A stretch of 64,000 nt of DNA from Bacillus suaedaesalsae. GTDB lineage: Bacteria > Bacillota > Bacilli > Bacillales > SA4. The notes beneath the pieces are model-generated. The model had not been told where the DNA came from, ran no database searches, and was given only the letters and a program-made list of their open reading frames with translations. The stretch lies in contig NZ_JAFELM010000045.1 in assembly GCF_016890225.1 (NCBI RefSeq), positions 90,134-154,133 of the forward strand, written 5' to 3'. Shown here one piece after another: positions 55,432 through 64,000 of this stretch; position 1 is the stretch's first letter, and each line of letters begins with the position of its first letter. A program made the position numbers and the translations under genes.

Positions 55432-55743
55432 ATGCAATATCCCATTATTGATTTTCTCAAACACTTCTTCCATCGACTGAATTCCTTTCACTTCATCGCC
55501 TTCATCAGTTTGAATCGTCCATTCATCCTTTTCCAAAGCTAGCTCTTTGTTTTCGTTTTTTACGTATGGACGGTTAATCATAAAGGCCTTCCCATCTTTG
55601 CGAATGGTGTACCCCATAAAATAATTCGAGCCTTGTCCTTCTTCTTCGTAAATACCTATATCATCTAAATCATACTTCTCTAACATCGGTTCAAGTGAAT
55701 GAATAAAATCAGCGAGCAATTGATCTCTTTGCTTATAATCCAT
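55429..55743 (-). CDS. Conserved hypothetical protein (DUF5634-like)
   Basis: A 104-residue acidic cytoplasmic protein with no membrane segment or cysteine. I read DYKQRDQLLADFIHSLEPML and GYTIRKDGKAFMINRPYVK as typical of a small Bacillus family of unknown function, possibly DUF5634; the family name is tentative. It lies between mciZ and the aldo/keto reductase gene, where B. subtilis lacks it. Confidence 0.65.
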   Translation of the reverse strand: MDYKQRDQLLADFIHSLEPMLEKYDLDDIGIYEEEGQGSNYFMGYTIRKDGKAFMINRPYVKNENKELALEKDEWTIQTDEGDEVKGIQSMEEVFEKINNGILH

Positions 55744-55860
55744 ATAAAAACTCCTCTCTGTTGTTTGTTAATAGTTTGTCCTACTTAATGAAAAATAAAT
55801 TTTTATGACTAATATTAATTGTAATTTTTGATATGATAAAAGTGGTACGGGAGGGATTAC

Positions 55861-56769
55861 ATGAACTATCGAACAATTGGTAACTCTGATTTATTAGTAA
55901 GTGAAATCGGATTAGGTTGTATGTCGCTTGGAACGGAAAAGAATAAAGCAAGGGCAATTATTGACCGTTCTCTTGATTTAGGAATTAACTATTTAGATAC
56001 AGCAGATTTATATGATTTTGGTGTAAATGAAGAAGTTGTCGGTTCTGCAATTAAACATAGACGAAGCGAAGTAATTGTTGCCACTAAAGTTGGCAATAAG
56101 TTTGATCATGACAAAGAGGGCTGGAGCTGGGATCCGAGCAAAGCTTATATAAAAAAGGCTGTAAAAGATAGCCTATTCCGGCTTGGTACTGATTATATAG
56201 ATTTATATCAGTTGCATGGCGGAACCATTGAAGACCCAATTGACGAAACAATTGAGGCATTTGAGGAGTTAAAGAAAGAAGGAATGATCAGATATTACGG
56301 TATTTCATCGATACGTCCAAATGTGATCCGTGAGTATGTAAAGAAATCATCAATAATTAGTGTAATGATGCAATATAGTATCTTAGATCAGAGACCCGAA
56401 GAAGAAATCATCAACTTGCTTTCTGAAAATAGCGTAAGTGTAATAGCAAGAGGTCCATTGGCAAAAGGACTTTTAACAGATAAATGGCGGGAGAAAATAT
56501 CAACAAACGGCTATTTACATTTATCGAATCAGGAATTAACCCAAAGCATTGAAGCACTACAAAAATCTCTAGGGGAGAGACATCTGCAGGAATATGCCCT
56601 TCGATATTGTTTGTATCAGCAAGCAGTAGCAGCTGTCATTCCAGGGGCGAGCTCAATCGAGCAGGTAGAAGATAATGTTAAATCTGCTATGTCTGCTCCT
56701 CTAACTGATGAAGAGGTCAACGGAATTAAAGAAATTATACGTGCAGATCAATATCAACAACATAGATAA
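55861..56769 (+). CDS. yqkF: Aldo/keto reductase (YqkF-like)
   Basis: A 302-residue NADPH-dependent TIM-barrel oxidoreductase. Catalytic tetrad: Asp in LDTADLYDFG (with Tyr), Lys in VIVATKVGNKFD, and His in DLYQLHGG. The cofactor phosphate region IPGASSIEQVEDN is at the end. GGGAGG precedes the ATG. B. subtilis YqkF (306 residues) occupies the same position near nudF. Physiological substrate unknown. Confidence 0.9.
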   Translation: MNYRTIGNSDLLVSEIGLGCMSLGTEKNKARAIIDRSLDLGINYLDTADLYDFGVNEEVVGSAIKHRRSEVIVATKVGNKFDHDKEGWSWDPSKAYIKKAVKDSLFRLGTDYIDLYQLHGGTIEDPIDETIEAFEELKKEGMIRYYGISSIRPNVIREYVKKSSIISVMMQYSILDQRPEEEIINLLSENSVSVIARGPLAKGLLTDKWREKISTNGYLHLSNQELTQSIEALQKSLGERHLQEYALRYCLYQQAVAAVIPGASSIEQVEDNVKSAMSAPLTDEEVNGIKEIIRADQYQQHR

Positions 56770-56798
56770 AGTGGTACTTTACTCGTACCACTTTTTTG
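56768..56798 (+). terminator. Terminator of yqkF
   Basis: AAAGTGGTAC / GTACCACTTT with a 7-base loop followed by six T residues; it overlaps the 3' end of the convergent grpB-like gene. Confidence 0.8.
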
Positions 56799-57288
56799 CT
56801 TTCTTATCTAATTCTTTAACTAACTCATTTTTCCCTTCACTATATAAATTTGGATTGTGAATGTATTGGGATGCTAGTTTTCGTTTCAACTCTTCATATC
56901 TCTTTGCTTCAGTAGGATGTGCAATCAAATAATCTCTAAAAGCTAAGTGTCTTGTAACTTCTGAATGTCCTGCAGGAAAAATATGAACATGATGAGTACG
57001 GTCATTTCCTCCTTTCTGGAAATAACGACGATTCTTAATTCCATTTTCACCTTTTGGTTCGTAGCCGATTTTAATAAATATATGATTGAATGAATCCACT
57101 TTATCGATGTTATTTACTTCAATTAATATATCGATTATAGGTTTTGCCATCATTCTAGGTATAGACGTACTTCCAATATGGTGAATTTGGGATAACTGTT
57201 CACCTAGAACGTTTCTTAAGAGTTGTTCCTCGGTATGATATAAGTTCCTCCAATTTTCCTGGTATGGAACTACTTCGATTTTCCTCAT
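56779..57288 (-). CDS. GrpB family protein (UPF0157, nucleotidyltransferase-like)
   Basis: A 169-residue protein of the GrpB/UPF0157 family with a nucleotidyltransferase-like fold. The signature is IHHIGSTSIPRMMAKPIIDI, with GSTS and a double aspartate-like site (DILIEV). HVHIFPAGH and HLAFRDYLIAHPT are conserved. Most homologues are uncharacterised; it may act on a small-molecule or RNA substrate. Single gene, convergent with yqkF. Confidence 0.88.
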   Translation of the reverse strand: MRKIEVVPYQENWRNLYHTEEQLLRNVLGEQLSQIHHIGSTSIPRMMAKPIIDILIEVNNIDKVDSFNHIFIKIGYEPKGENGIKNRRYFQKGGNDRTHHVHIFPAGHSEVTRHLAFRDYLIAHPTEAKRYEELKRKLASQYIHNPNLYSEGKNELVKELDKKAKKWYE

Positions 57289-57304
57289 TCTGTACCCCTT
57301 TCAA

Positions 57305-57466
57305 TTAGTCTCTCTTCGTAAACAATGTTCATTTAATCAAATTCCTGGCATTTTAAATAGGTCTAAAAAATGGACCATTAACATTTGAGAAAGGATGCCA
57401 CTTAATCTTACTATTATGTTTTTCTTGACTAGTCCTAATAACAACAATCTATGCGAAAACAACCTT
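57305..57466. repeat. MITE-like element C (degenerate)
   Basis: Fills the gap between the grpB-like gene and the MBL hydrolase gene. The right end, read on the minus strand as AAGGTTGTTTTCGCATAGAT then TGTTGTTAT, closely matches the ends of the element at 25239-25482. The left end (TAGTCTCTCTTCGTAAACAA) is a weaker inverted copy. No coding capacity. Confidence 0.4.
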
Positions 57467-57533
57467 CATTTAAAACATATTTTATTACTTCCCCAACCAT
57501 ACTATTTCTAGAACATAAATTGGAGGTATGATT

Positions 57534-58337
57534 GTGTCTAAAATGCCATTAACAAGTATTACGAGTGGAATAGGAATTGAGGTGCTGCCAGACTTATATT
57601 GTTTTCCTGTTCAAATCGTCAATATTGTCTTTATCGGTAACCCAAACACGAAGGAATTTATATTGGTTGATGCTGGTATGCCTGATTCCGAGGATATGAT
57701 ATTAGCTGAAGTTGAAAACCGTTTTGGGCAGAATGCGAAATGTAAGGGAATTGTATTAACACATGGACACTTTGACCATATCGGTGCTTTAAAAGCTTTA
57801 ATCAAAAAATGGAATGTCACAGTTTTCGCTCACAAGCTAGAGGAACCTTTTCTAACTGGAAAAGAAGATTACCCTCCTCCTAACACAGAGGTAGAAGGAC
57901 TTGTAGCGAAAATGTCTCCATTCTTCCCAAGACATAGCATTGATATCGCAGATTCACTGCAATTATTACCAGAAGATGGATCAATTCCAGTTTTACCAGA
58001 TTGGAAGTACCTTTCCACACCAGGTCATACACCTGGACATATTTCTCTTTACCGCGAAAGAGATGGTGCATTAATTGCAGGTGATGCATTTGTAACGGTG
58101 GAACAAGAATCGTTATATGATGTACTTACACAAAAGCAAGAAATTCATGGACCGCCAGCTTATTTCACAATAGATTGGAGCTTAGCATCAAACTCTGTCA
58201 AGAAACTCGCTGGATTGAATGCTACTGTTGCGATTACAGGACATGGTTTGCCATTAACAGGACATGACATACTGGATAACTTAACTCAACTTGCAGCCAA
58301 TTTTGATACAACAGAAGTCCCGGAAAACCGAAAGTAA
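57534..58337 (+). CDS. MBL-fold metallo-hydrolase
   Basis: A 267-residue metallo-beta-lactamase-fold hydrolase with an intact di-metal site: THGHFDHIGAL, HTPGHIS, GDAFV and ITGHGLP. Such enzymes hydrolyse thioesters, lactones or phosphodiesters; the substrate cannot be read. The GTG at 57534 is preferred because GGAGGT lies 6 bases before it and abuts the alternative ATG at 57528. Ends with its own terminator. Confidence 0.85.
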   Translation: MSKMPLTSITSGIGIEVLPDLYCFPVQIVNIVFIGNPNTKEFILVDAGMPDSEDMILAEVENRFGQNAKCKGIVLTHGHFDHIGALKALIKKWNVTVFAHKLEEPFLTGKEDYPPPNTEVEGLVAKMSPFFPRHSIDIADSLQLLPEDGSIPVLPDWKYLSTPGHTPGHISLYRERDGALIAGDAFVTVEQESLYDVLTQKQEIHGPPAYFTIDWSLASNSVKKLAGLNATVAITGHGLPLTGHDILDNLTQLAANFDTTEVPENRK

Positions 58338-58343
58338 CGCAGA

Positions 58344-58375
58344 AGCAGACACTATATAAAAATAGTGTCTGCTTG
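58344..58375 (+). terminator. Terminator of the MBL hydrolase gene
   Basis: GCAGACACTAT / ATAGTGTCTGC with a 6-base loop, followed by TTGTTT. Confidence 0.75.
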
Positions 58376-58380
58376 TTTAA

Positions 58381-58635
58381 TTATTTGTATTTATTCCAAT
58401 CCATTGAGCTTTCGTTCAATAACTCTTCAAACGATTTATTTTTTTCTCGGAGTCTTGCTTCTTCTCTTCTTCGTGCAAGTTCTTCTTCTTGTTTCCGCTC
58501 TTGGTCTTCACGAAGTGATTTTTGTTTTGCTTTTAGTTTTTCAACTAAATCACCTTGGAGCCGTTCTTGAAGTAAAAGCTTATCGTCTTCTACTTTTTTC
58601 GTCTGCTGATGCCCTTTGTTTCGTTTCTTTGCCAT
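58381..58635 (-). CDS. yqkE: YqkE family protein (DUF3886)
   Basis: An 84-residue, extremely charged protein that should form one long helix or coiled coil (runs such as RKQEEELARRREEARLREK) and ends in the conserved SMDWNKYK. It matches DUF3886/YqkE of bacilli (74 residues in B. subtilis). Function unknown. Single gene; the plus-strand frames over it are artefacts of its biased composition. Confidence 0.82.
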   Translation of the reverse strand: MAKKRNKGHQQTKKVEDDKLLLQERLQGDLVEKLKAKQKSLREDQERKQEEELARRREEARLREKNKSFEELLNESSMDWNKYK

Positions 58636-58691
58636 TATATTTCACCCTTTCAGATGAAATTATTATATCAAAGAAGTGAGTTGAATAGAGG

Positions 58692-59348
58692 TTAAAAACT
58701 ATTCAGTTTCACATTTTCATCAAGGATTAGTTCTGTCCCTGTTGAGTTCTGGATGTCTTCAACTGAATAACCTTCTGCAACTTCAACAAGCTTCAAGCCA
58801 TTTTCTGTCACATCAATCACAGCACGATCGGTGATGATTCGATTCACAACACCTTTACCTGTTAGAGGTAGGGTACATTCCTTTAATATTTTCGGTGCGC
58901 CATCACGATTCACGTGTTCCATGATCACAATGATCTTTTGTGCACCATGAACGAGATCCATTGCTCCGCCCATTCCTTTAATCATTTTTCCTGGAATCAT
59001 CCAGTTCGCTAGGTCACCATGCTCAGATACTTCCATGCCCCCAAGAATCGCAATGTTAATATGACCACCTCGGATCATGGCAAATGATTCTGCACTGTTG
59101 AAATAAGCAGCTCCTGGAATTGTGGTTACTGTTTCTTTTCCAGCATTAATTAAGTCTGCATCCACACCTTCTTCAGTTGGGTATGGTCCGATTCCAAGTA
59201 ATCCATTTTCAGACTGCAACACAACTTGTTTATGTTCCGAAATAAAGTTTGCTACTAATGTTGGCATACCGATACCAAGATTTACATAATAACCACTTTC
59301 AATTTCCTTTTCTGCTCGCTTGGCAATTCTTTCACGGATATTTGACAT
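58692..59348 (-). CDS. scoB: 3-oxoacid (acetoacetate) CoA-transferase subunit B
   Basis: A 218-residue beta subunit of succinyl-CoA:3-ketoacid CoA-transferase. The catalytic glutamate is in [11 protein letters not shown], and [14 protein letters not shown] opens the domain. With ScoA it converts acetoacetate to acetoacetyl-CoA, which the thiolase encoded upstream splits to acetyl-CoA. Third gene of the operon thiolase-scoA-scoB, 14 bases after scoA. Confidence 0.93.
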   Translation of the reverse strand: MSNIRERIAKRAEKEIESGYYVNLGIGMPTLVANFISEHKQVVLQSENGLLGIGPYPTEEGVDADLINAGKETVTTIPGAAYFNSAESFAMIRGGHINIAILGGMEVSEHGDLANWMIPGKMIKGMGGAMDLVHGAQKIIVIMEHVNRDGAPKILKECTLPLTGKGVVNRIITDRAVIDVTENGLKLVEVAEGYSVEDIQNSTGTELILDENVKLNSF

Positions 59349-59362
59349 ATGTACCCTCCTCC

Positions 59363-60052
59363 CTAGTTTTTCACCGTTTTACGTTCAATTCGTTTTTCTT
59401 GATTTCCTACGATAAGGGCTTGAACATAGACACTCGGTGTATGAATTTGATCTGGAGCCAGCTCTCCAATTTCATAAAGCTCTTCCACTTCAGCTATTGT
59501 GATTTTGCCTGCTGTAGCAATCATAGGGTTAAAGTTTTGGGCCGTTTTGTTATAAATCAAGTTCCCCATCTTATCAGCTTTCCAAGCGCGAACTAAGCTG
59601 AAGTCAGCTGTATACGCTTCCTCAAGTAAATATTCTTTTCCATTATATACTCTTGTTTCTTTACCTTCTGCAATCGGTGTTCCAACTCCAGCTGGTGTAT
59701 AAAAAGCTGGAATTCCCGCTCCACCCGCTCGAATCTTTTCCGCTAAAGTACCCTGTGGAACTAATTCAACTTCGATTTCACCTGATAACACCTGGCGTTC
59801 AAACTCTTTGTTTTCCCCAACATAAGAGCCGATCATTTTCTTGATTTGTTTATTTTTCATTAATAAACCAAGACCCCAATCGTCTACTCCACAATTATTA
59901 GAAATAACCGTTAAATCCTTAACTCCTGATTCAACTAAAGCTAAAATTAAATTTTCAGGAATCCCACATAATCCAAAGCCCCCAACCATGATTGTTGAAC
60001 CGTCTTTAATATCCTGCACTGCCTCTTGAAAAGAAGTATATATTTGCTTCAT
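59363..60052 (-). CDS. scoA: 3-oxoacid (acetoacetate) CoA-transferase subunit A
   Basis: A 229-residue alpha subunit, with the CoA-binding glycine loop [14 protein letters not shown] and [19 protein letters not shown]. Located 35 bases after the thiolase and before scoB. The subunit pair is typical of Bacillus scoAB. The operon permits use of acetoacetate or butyrate-type acids as carbon sources. Confidence 0.93.
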   Translation of the reverse strand: MKQIYTSFQEAVQDIKDGSTIMVGGFGLCGIPENLILALVESGVKDLTVISNNCGVDDWGLGLLMKNKQIKKMIGSYVGENKEFERQVLSGEIEVELVPQGTLAEKIRAGGAGIPAFYTPAGVGTPIAEGKETRVYNGKEYLLEEAYTADFSLVRAWKADKMGNLIYNKTAQNFNPMIATAGKITIAEVEELYEIGELAPDQIHTPSVYVQALIVGNQEKRIERKTVKN

Positions 60053-60087
60053 ACGCTCACCTCTCCTTTTGTGTAACCGCTTTCGTT

Positions 60088-61272
60088 TTATACATTTTCA
60101 AGTAAAGTAGCTACCCCTTGGCCTCCACCAATACATAAGGTTGCGAGTCCTGTTTTTGCATTCCTCTTTTTCATTTCATGGATAAGTGTAACTAAAATTC
60201 TTGTTCCACTCGCTCCAATTGGATGTCCTAGTGCGATCGCTCCACCATTTACATTTAAAATTTCCTTGTTAAACTGAAGTTCACGGTCTACTGCTAAAGA
60301 TTGAGCTGCGAACGCTTCGTTTGCTTCAATTAATTCAATATCAGCTAATGACATAGATGCCTTTTCAAGTGCTTTATTCACTGCTGGTACAGGTCCTATA
60401 CCCATTGTGGAAGGATCTACTCCACCACTAGCGTTCGCTTTAATCGTTACTAATGGTATAATTCCCAGTGTTTCAGCCTTTTCCTTGCTCATCACTATAA
60501 CTACTGCTGCTCCATCATTAATTCCAGATGCATTACCAGCTGTTACAGAGCCATCTTTTTTGAAGGCTGGACGTAAACCACCTAATTTTTCAGCAGATGA
60601 ATTTGGTTTTGGATACTCATCTGTATCAAATACAATTGTTTCTTTACGTGTCTTAATTTCGACAGGTACAATTTCATCATTAAACCTTCCTGCTTCTATT
60701 GCAGCAACTGCTTTTTGTTGACTTAATGCAGCAAATGTATCTTGTTCTTCTCTAGAAATAGAATATTGATCACAAAGGTTTTCGGCTGTAATTCCCATGT
60801 GATAATCGTTAAACGCACACCATAACCCGTCATGAATCATACTATCTACTAGCTTTTGATCTCCCATTTTAAAGCCGTCACGAGCTCCTCTAAGTATATA
60901 TGGAGCTTGGCTCATATTTTCCATTCCACCTGCAACGACAATGTCTGCATCTCCTGCCAAAATTGCTTGAGTTGCTAAATGTACAGCCTTTAAGCCTGAA
61001 CCACATACTTTGTTAATTGTCATTGAAGGGGTTTCCACTGGTAAACCTGCTTCAATTGCTGCTTGTCTGGCAGGATTTTGACCTAAACCAGCTTGCAAAA
61101 CATTCCCCATAATAACTTCATCTACTTGATCAGCTGCTAATCCTGCACGTGATAAAGCTTCTTTGATGACAGTTGCTCCAAGTGTTGTCGCCTTTACAGA
61201 AGCAAGTGAACCATTAAAGCTTCCAATAGCGGTACGTACAGCACTAACAATAACTACTTCTTTTGAACTCAT
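60088..61272 (-). CDS. Acetyl-CoA C-acetyltransferase (thiolase)
   Basis: A 394-residue thiolase. The acylated cysteine is in [14 protein letters not shown], the general-base His in [14 protein letters not shown] and the second Cys in CIGGGQG. It cleaves acetoacetyl-CoA (or runs in reverse). First gene of thiolase-scoA-scoB, divergent from the HMG-CoA lyase gene across 158 bases. Several Bacillus paralogues (MmgA, YhfS) have the same length, so a specific name is not given. Confidence 0.93.
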   Translation of the reverse strand: MSSKEVVIVSAVRTAIGSFNGSLASVKATTLGATVIKEALSRAGLAADQVDEVIMGNVLQAGLGQNPARQAAIEAGLPVETPSMTINKVCGSGLKAVHLATQAILAGDADIVVAGGMENMSQAPYILRGARDGFKMGDQKLVDSMIHDGLWCAFNDYHMGITAENLCDQYSISREEQDTFAALSQQKAVAAIEAGRFNDEIVPVEIKTRKETIVFDTDEYPKPNSSAEKLGGLRPAFKKDGSVTAGNASGINDGAAVVIVMSKEKAETLGIIPLVTIKANASGGVDPSTMGIGPVPAVNKALEKASMSLADIELIEANEAFAAQSLAVDRELQFNKEILNVNGGAIALGHPIGASGTRILVTLIHEMKKRNAKTGLATLCIGGGQGVATLLENV

Positions 61273-61430
61273 TTTTTGTCCTCCTTAATAAAACCATCTA
61301 CACCTATATTTACTTCTAGTAAAGTGGCAAAATTCCTTTAATTTTGTCAACTTTTCTATTATTCTTGCTTTTCACATTTAGGATTGAATAGAATAGGAGA
61401 TAGATTGATTTTGTGACAGGAGGAATACCC

Positions 61431-62327
61431 GTGAATTTACCTAAACACGCAACAATCATTGAAGTGGGACCAAGGGACGGATTGCAAAACGATAAAAGCT
61501 TAGTTCCAACAGATGTAAAGATTGAGTTTATTCATGCTCTGAAGGCGTCTGGAATAAATGAAATAGAACTTACGAGCTTTGTCTCTCCAAAGTGGGTACC
61601 ACAAATGAAGGATGCAAAGGAGATTGTCGCAGCAGTTCAAGACTCTTCGCGCAACATCGTCCTTGCCCCAAATCGTAAAGGAGTAGACATGGCACTTGAA
61701 TCAAACTGTATGGCTGTTGCAGTATTCGTTGGTGTTAGTGACACATTCAATAAGAAAAACATAAATAAAACTACTTCTGAAAGTTTACTTGAATTGCAAC
61801 CCGTTATTAAGGAATTAAAGGATAAAGATATTTTCGTCCGTGCCTGTATTTCTACTTCTTTTTATTGTCCGTATGAAGGAAAAATGAATGTGGAGGACGT
61901 TGTAAATTTATGTTCTTCGTTCGTAGAATATGGTGTAGATGAGCTAAGTGTAGCTGATACGATTGGAATGGCAAATCCCAAAGAAAGCTATGAGCTTTTT
62001 TCTAGATTAAAAGAAGAATTTCCAGATACCTTAGTTACAGCACACTTTCATGATACAAGGGGTATGGCGTTAGCAAATGTTTTTGCTGCCCTCCAAGCTG
62101 GTATTTCTCGTTTTGATACATCGGCTGGTGGTCTAGGTGGCTGTCCATTTGCGAAGGGCGCAACTGGAAATGTCGCAACGGAAGATGTTGTGTTTATGCT
62201 TCATCAAATGGGTATTGAAACTGGTATTGATTTAGAAGGTATTAAGAAGGCGGTTGATATTATCCGTCCACATATTTCGAGGCACATTGAGAGTAAATAT
62301 GATCGTTTAGTCCAAGCAAGTCAGTAA
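61431..62327 (+). CDS. Hydroxymethylglutaryl-CoA lyase
   Basis: A 298-residue TIM-barrel lyase of the HMGL-like family that splits HMG-CoA to acetoacetate and acetyl-CoA, the last step of leucine breakdown. Features are EVGPRDGLQND, the catalytic STSFYCPYEG, HFHDT metal ligands and the loop GGCPFAKGATGN with the catalytic Cys. The GTG at 61431 is preferred: ACAGGAGG lies 7 bases before it, whereas the upstream in-frame GTG precedes that site. Its acetoacetate product is handled by the divergent sco operon. B. subtilis YngG is similar. Confidence 0.9.
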   Translation: MNLPKHATIIEVGPRDGLQNDKSLVPTDVKIEFIHALKASGINEIELTSFVSPKWVPQMKDAKEIVAAVQDSSRNIVLAPNRKGVDMALESNCMAVAVFVGVSDTFNKKNINKTTSESLLELQPVIKELKDKDIFVRACISTSFYCPYEGKMNVEDVVNLCSSFVEYGVDELSVADTIGMANPKESYELFSRLKEEFPDTLVTAHFHDTRGMALANVFAALQAGISRFDTSAGGLGGCPFAKGATGNVATEDVVFMLHQMGIETGIDLEGIKKAVDIIRPHISRHIESKYDRLVQASQ

Positions 62328-62347
62328 TCACTGACTTGCTTTTTCTT
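62314..62347 (+). terminator. Terminator of the HMG-CoA lyase gene
   Basis: AAGCAAGTCAGT / ACTGACTTGCTT with an AATC loop followed by TTTCTTTTT; the stop codon lies in the hairpin. Confidence 0.85.
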
Positions 62348-62439
62348 TTTATCACGAAAGGCATGTATTTTTTATCATTACATAATTCCATTTCAGTTGG
62401 AAAGCTTAATAACAGGATATGGGAAAGGAAGGTGAGATC

Positions 62440-62571
62440 ATGGCAAAATCTAAGCAAAACGGTCAAAAAGGAAAACCAGGTAACGACGCGATTAATACAA
62501 AAAATGTGATGGCTGCTGAAGAAATGGAAAAGGCAACACATCCTACAGGCAGACAAAATTCAGAGCAATAA
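62440..62571 (+). CDS. Small 43-residue hydrophilic protein
   Basis: A 43-residue frame with AAGGAAGGTGAG before ATG 62440. The peptide begins MAKSKQNGQKGKPGNDAINT and contains MAAEEMEKATHPTGRQ: basic start, acidic middle, no hydrophobic part. Length and Lys/Gln/Asn/Gly-rich composition suggest a small spore or DNA-associated protein of Bacillus, but I do not recognise it. It lies between the HMG-CoA lyase gene and the insertion sequence, 35 bases from the latter's end. Confidence 0.65.
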   Translation: MAKSKQNGQKGKPGNDAINTKNVMAAEEMEKATHPTGRQNSEQ

Positions 62572-62657
62572 TAATTATGCAATTTCAAAAAGCAGAAGCT
62601 AATTCTGTACTGCACCCCAAAAGTTAGAGTAAAATCTAATTTTCGGGGTGTATTTTT

Positions 62658-63221
62658 ATGGCTAAATACAGTGAAAAATTTAAGTTAAACCTAGTCAAAG
62701 AGTATCAAAAGGGGAAATTGGGATATAACCTTTTGGCTAAAAAGTATGGTATGAAGGACAGTACACCAATTTTGAGATGGGTAAAAATATACGAGAGATT
62801 TGGTGTGGAAGGCTTAATGAAGAAGAAAAATAAGGAAACATATTCTGTTCAATTTAAGCTAGATGTATTAAGCTTTATGCAGAGAACAGGTTCTTCAGAA
62901 ACTGAAACAGCCCTTAAATTTGGGCTAACAAACACTCCTATGATAGCCTCTTGGAAGAAGGCATTTCTCGAGGGGGGTCCTGAAGCCCTGGATAGACCGA
63001 AAGGACGGCCATCCATGTCTGATAAAGCTAAGAATAGAAAAAATAAACACACCGAAGAAAAAGAAATGACATACGAACAAAAATTGGAACGGGAAAACGA
63101 GCTTCTTCGTTTAGAGGTAGAATACTTAAAAAAGTTACGAGCTTTTCAGATGGATCCGGAAAACTATCTCGAAAAGCACAAGCAGCGCTATCACTCGAAC
63201 TCAAAGAAACCTTCAAACTAA
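62658..63221 (+). CDS. IS3-family transposase OrfA
   Basis: A 187-residue DNA-binding subunit with two helix-turn-helix modules (YQKGKLGYNLLAKKYGMKD and SETETALKFGLTNTPMI) and a C-terminal coiled coil (ENELLRLEVEYLKKLR) as usual for IS150-type OrfA. The A-AAA-AAG site lies in frame at codons 157-159, where a -1 shift would join it to OrfB. Binds the IS ends. Confidence 0.88.
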   Translation: MAKYSEKFKLNLVKEYQKGKLGYNLLAKKYGMKDSTPILRWVKIYERFGVEGLMKKKNKETYSVQFKLDVLSFMQRTGSSETETALKFGLTNTPMIASWKKAFLEGGPEALDRPKGRPSMSDKAKNRKNKHTEEKEMTYEQKLERENELLRLEVEYLKKLRAFQMDPENYLEKHKQRYHSNSKKPSN

Positions 63222-64000
63222 AAGATGTTTTACAAATAGTTGGCATTCCCGAGTCCTCCTATCATTATCATATTAAAATGATGAAGAAGGAAAACCCAGA
63301 CCAGGGGCTGGAGGAAAGTATTCAATCCATTTTTGACGAAAATAATGGCAATTATGGGTACCGTCGTATCAAACTAGAATTGAAGAATCGCGGGGTTAAG
63401 GTCAATCATAAAAAAGTTCAACGAATCATGGATGAACTTGGACTCAAAGCAGATAAGTTTGGGCGAAAATCACGTAAGTATAGTTCGTACAGAGGAACCA
63501 CTGGAAATGTTGCCAAAAACCTTATCAATCGTCGTTTTTACACAAATGTTTATCATCAAAAGTTAACCACTGATATCACAGAATTCAAGTGTTCAGACAA
63601 TGTAAAACTATATCTAAATCCAATTATGGATATGTTCAACGGTGAAGTTCTTTCATATGGGATAAGTATGCGTCCAACCTTAGAATTAGTGCTCAGACCT
63701 CTCGGGGAAGCACTAGAAATAGTTAAAGATTCAAAGTTCAGAACTACTATACATTCTGATCAAGGATGGCAGTATCAACATATTCAATGGGTAAGTACCC
63801 TCAAGGAATACAAGGTGTTCCAGAGTATGTCTCGAAAGGGAAACTGTTTAGATAATTCACCTATGGAAAATTTTTTCGGGTTAATGAAACAGGAAATGTA
63901 TTATGGAGAAGCACTGTGCTCATTTGAGGAATTAAAAAAGAGAATTGAAGACTATATCTATTATTATAATAACAAGCGTATAAAGCAAAAATTGGCAGGC
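63135..64000 (+). CDS. IS3-family transposase OrfB (DDE integrase), partial
   Basis: The frame runs open from the frameshift site to the window end. It contains the HTH_21-like segment GNYGYRRIKLELKNRGVKVN and the retroviral-integrase-type catalytic core: Asp in LTTDITEFK, Asp in HSDQGWQYQ, and Glu in DNSPMENFFGLMK. All three DDE residues are present. No separate start is needed if made as an OrfAB fusion; the C-terminus lies outside the window. Confidence 0.85.

Larger units (their letters stand above)
62606..64000 (+). mobile_element. IS3-family (IS150-like) insertion sequence, cut by window end
   Basis: The left end begins TGTACTGCACCCCAAAAGTT, typical of IS150-group termini. Two overlapping transposase frames follow (orfA, then orfB in the -1 frame) with the slippery heptamer A-AAA-AAG at 63128-63134. 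The right end and target duplication lie beyond 64000, so intactness is unknown. Confidence 0.85.

Noticed and set aside
58365..58679. Two plus-strand frames over yqkE (104 and 65 codons), hydrophobic and Ser/Leu-rich
   Set aside because: They are the complement of the Glu/Lys/Arg-rich yqkE gene; such bias always yields Leu/Ser/Phe-rich antisense frames.
60407..60721. A 104-codon plus-strand frame inside the thiolase gene
   Set aside because: Antisense shadow of a conserved enzyme, no start signal.
62260..62556. A 98-codon minus-strand frame across the HMG-CoA lyase 3' end
   Set aside because: It runs through a strong terminator and opposite two better-supported genes.

Overview
The window is chromosomal DNA of a low-GC, endospore-forming Gram-positive bacterium of the Bacillaceae, related to but distinct from Bacillus subtilis. 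Gene content and order follow the B. subtilis block that runs from fer/recS through resABCDE-sigX, scpAB, the riboflavin operon, lysA, spoVA, spoIIA, drm and fur to nudF. It holds many sporulation genes: spoVA, spoIIAA/AB-sigF, dacB, dacF, spmA/B, spoIIM, mciZ and a YjcZ-type peptide. Most genes lie on the minus strand. No rRNA, tRNA or CRISPR array was seen.

Layout. 1-3 kb: a CPBP membrane protease (partial), a short RecQ helicase and YpbB, divergent from ferredoxin (fer), with a Fur-box-like site between. 3.6-6.6 kb: an M23/LysM wall hydrolase and SigX with its anti-sigma factor. 6.7-13.4 kb: an apparent accessory insertion between sigX and resE. It is a cobalamin-riboswitch-controlled operon encoding a wall-anchored transcobalamin/intrinsic-factor-like protein (two DUF4430 domains plus a terpenoid-cyclase-like helical barrel and an LPNTA sorting signal), a class-D-like sortase, a DUF4430 lipoprotein and a complete ECF transporter (T, fused A1-A2, S). 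13.6-20.4 kb: resE, resD, resC, resB, resA (cytochrome c biogenesis and redox signalling) and rluB. 20.5-25.2 kb: spmB, spmA, dacB, a long superoxide dismutase and a DUF2935 protein. 25.7-28.2 kb: ypuI, an unknown gene, scpB and scpA. 28.3-33.7 kb: a small sporulation peptide, ypuF, ribT, and the FMN-riboswitch-controlled ribD-ribE-ribBA-ribH operon. 34-37 kb: ppiB, ypuA, lysA. 37.1-43.9 kb: the spoVA operon and spoIIAA-spoIIAB-sigF. 43.9-50.8 kb: dacF, a nucleoside-salvage operon (drm, two different purine nucleoside phosphorylases, pdp), xerD and yqzK. 51.4-58.6 kb: fur, spoIIM, an acetyltransferase, endonuclease Q, nudF, divergent mciZ, an aldo/keto reductase, a GrpB-family protein, an MBL hydrolase and yqkE. 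58.7-62.3 kb: scoB, scoA and a thiolase, divergent from HMG-CoA lyase (acetoacetate/leucine catabolism). 62.6-64.0 kb: an IS3-family insertion sequence cut by the window end.

Most interesting. The B12 operon looks like a bacterial surface capture-and-import route for cobalamin: the riboswitch senses B12, the sortase anchors an intrinsic-factor-like binder to the wall, a lipoprotein could relay the ligand at the membrane, and the ECF module imports it. The domain order in the binder is the reverse of animal intrinsic factor. Ligand and route are inferred from the riboswitch and fold families, not demonstrated. Other points worth attention are a second purine nucleoside phosphorylase with changed base-recognition residues, a C-terminally extended MciZ, and two dispersed GC-rich hairpin repeats whose stems show compensatory changes, one of them inside a family of short elements with terminal inverted repeats.
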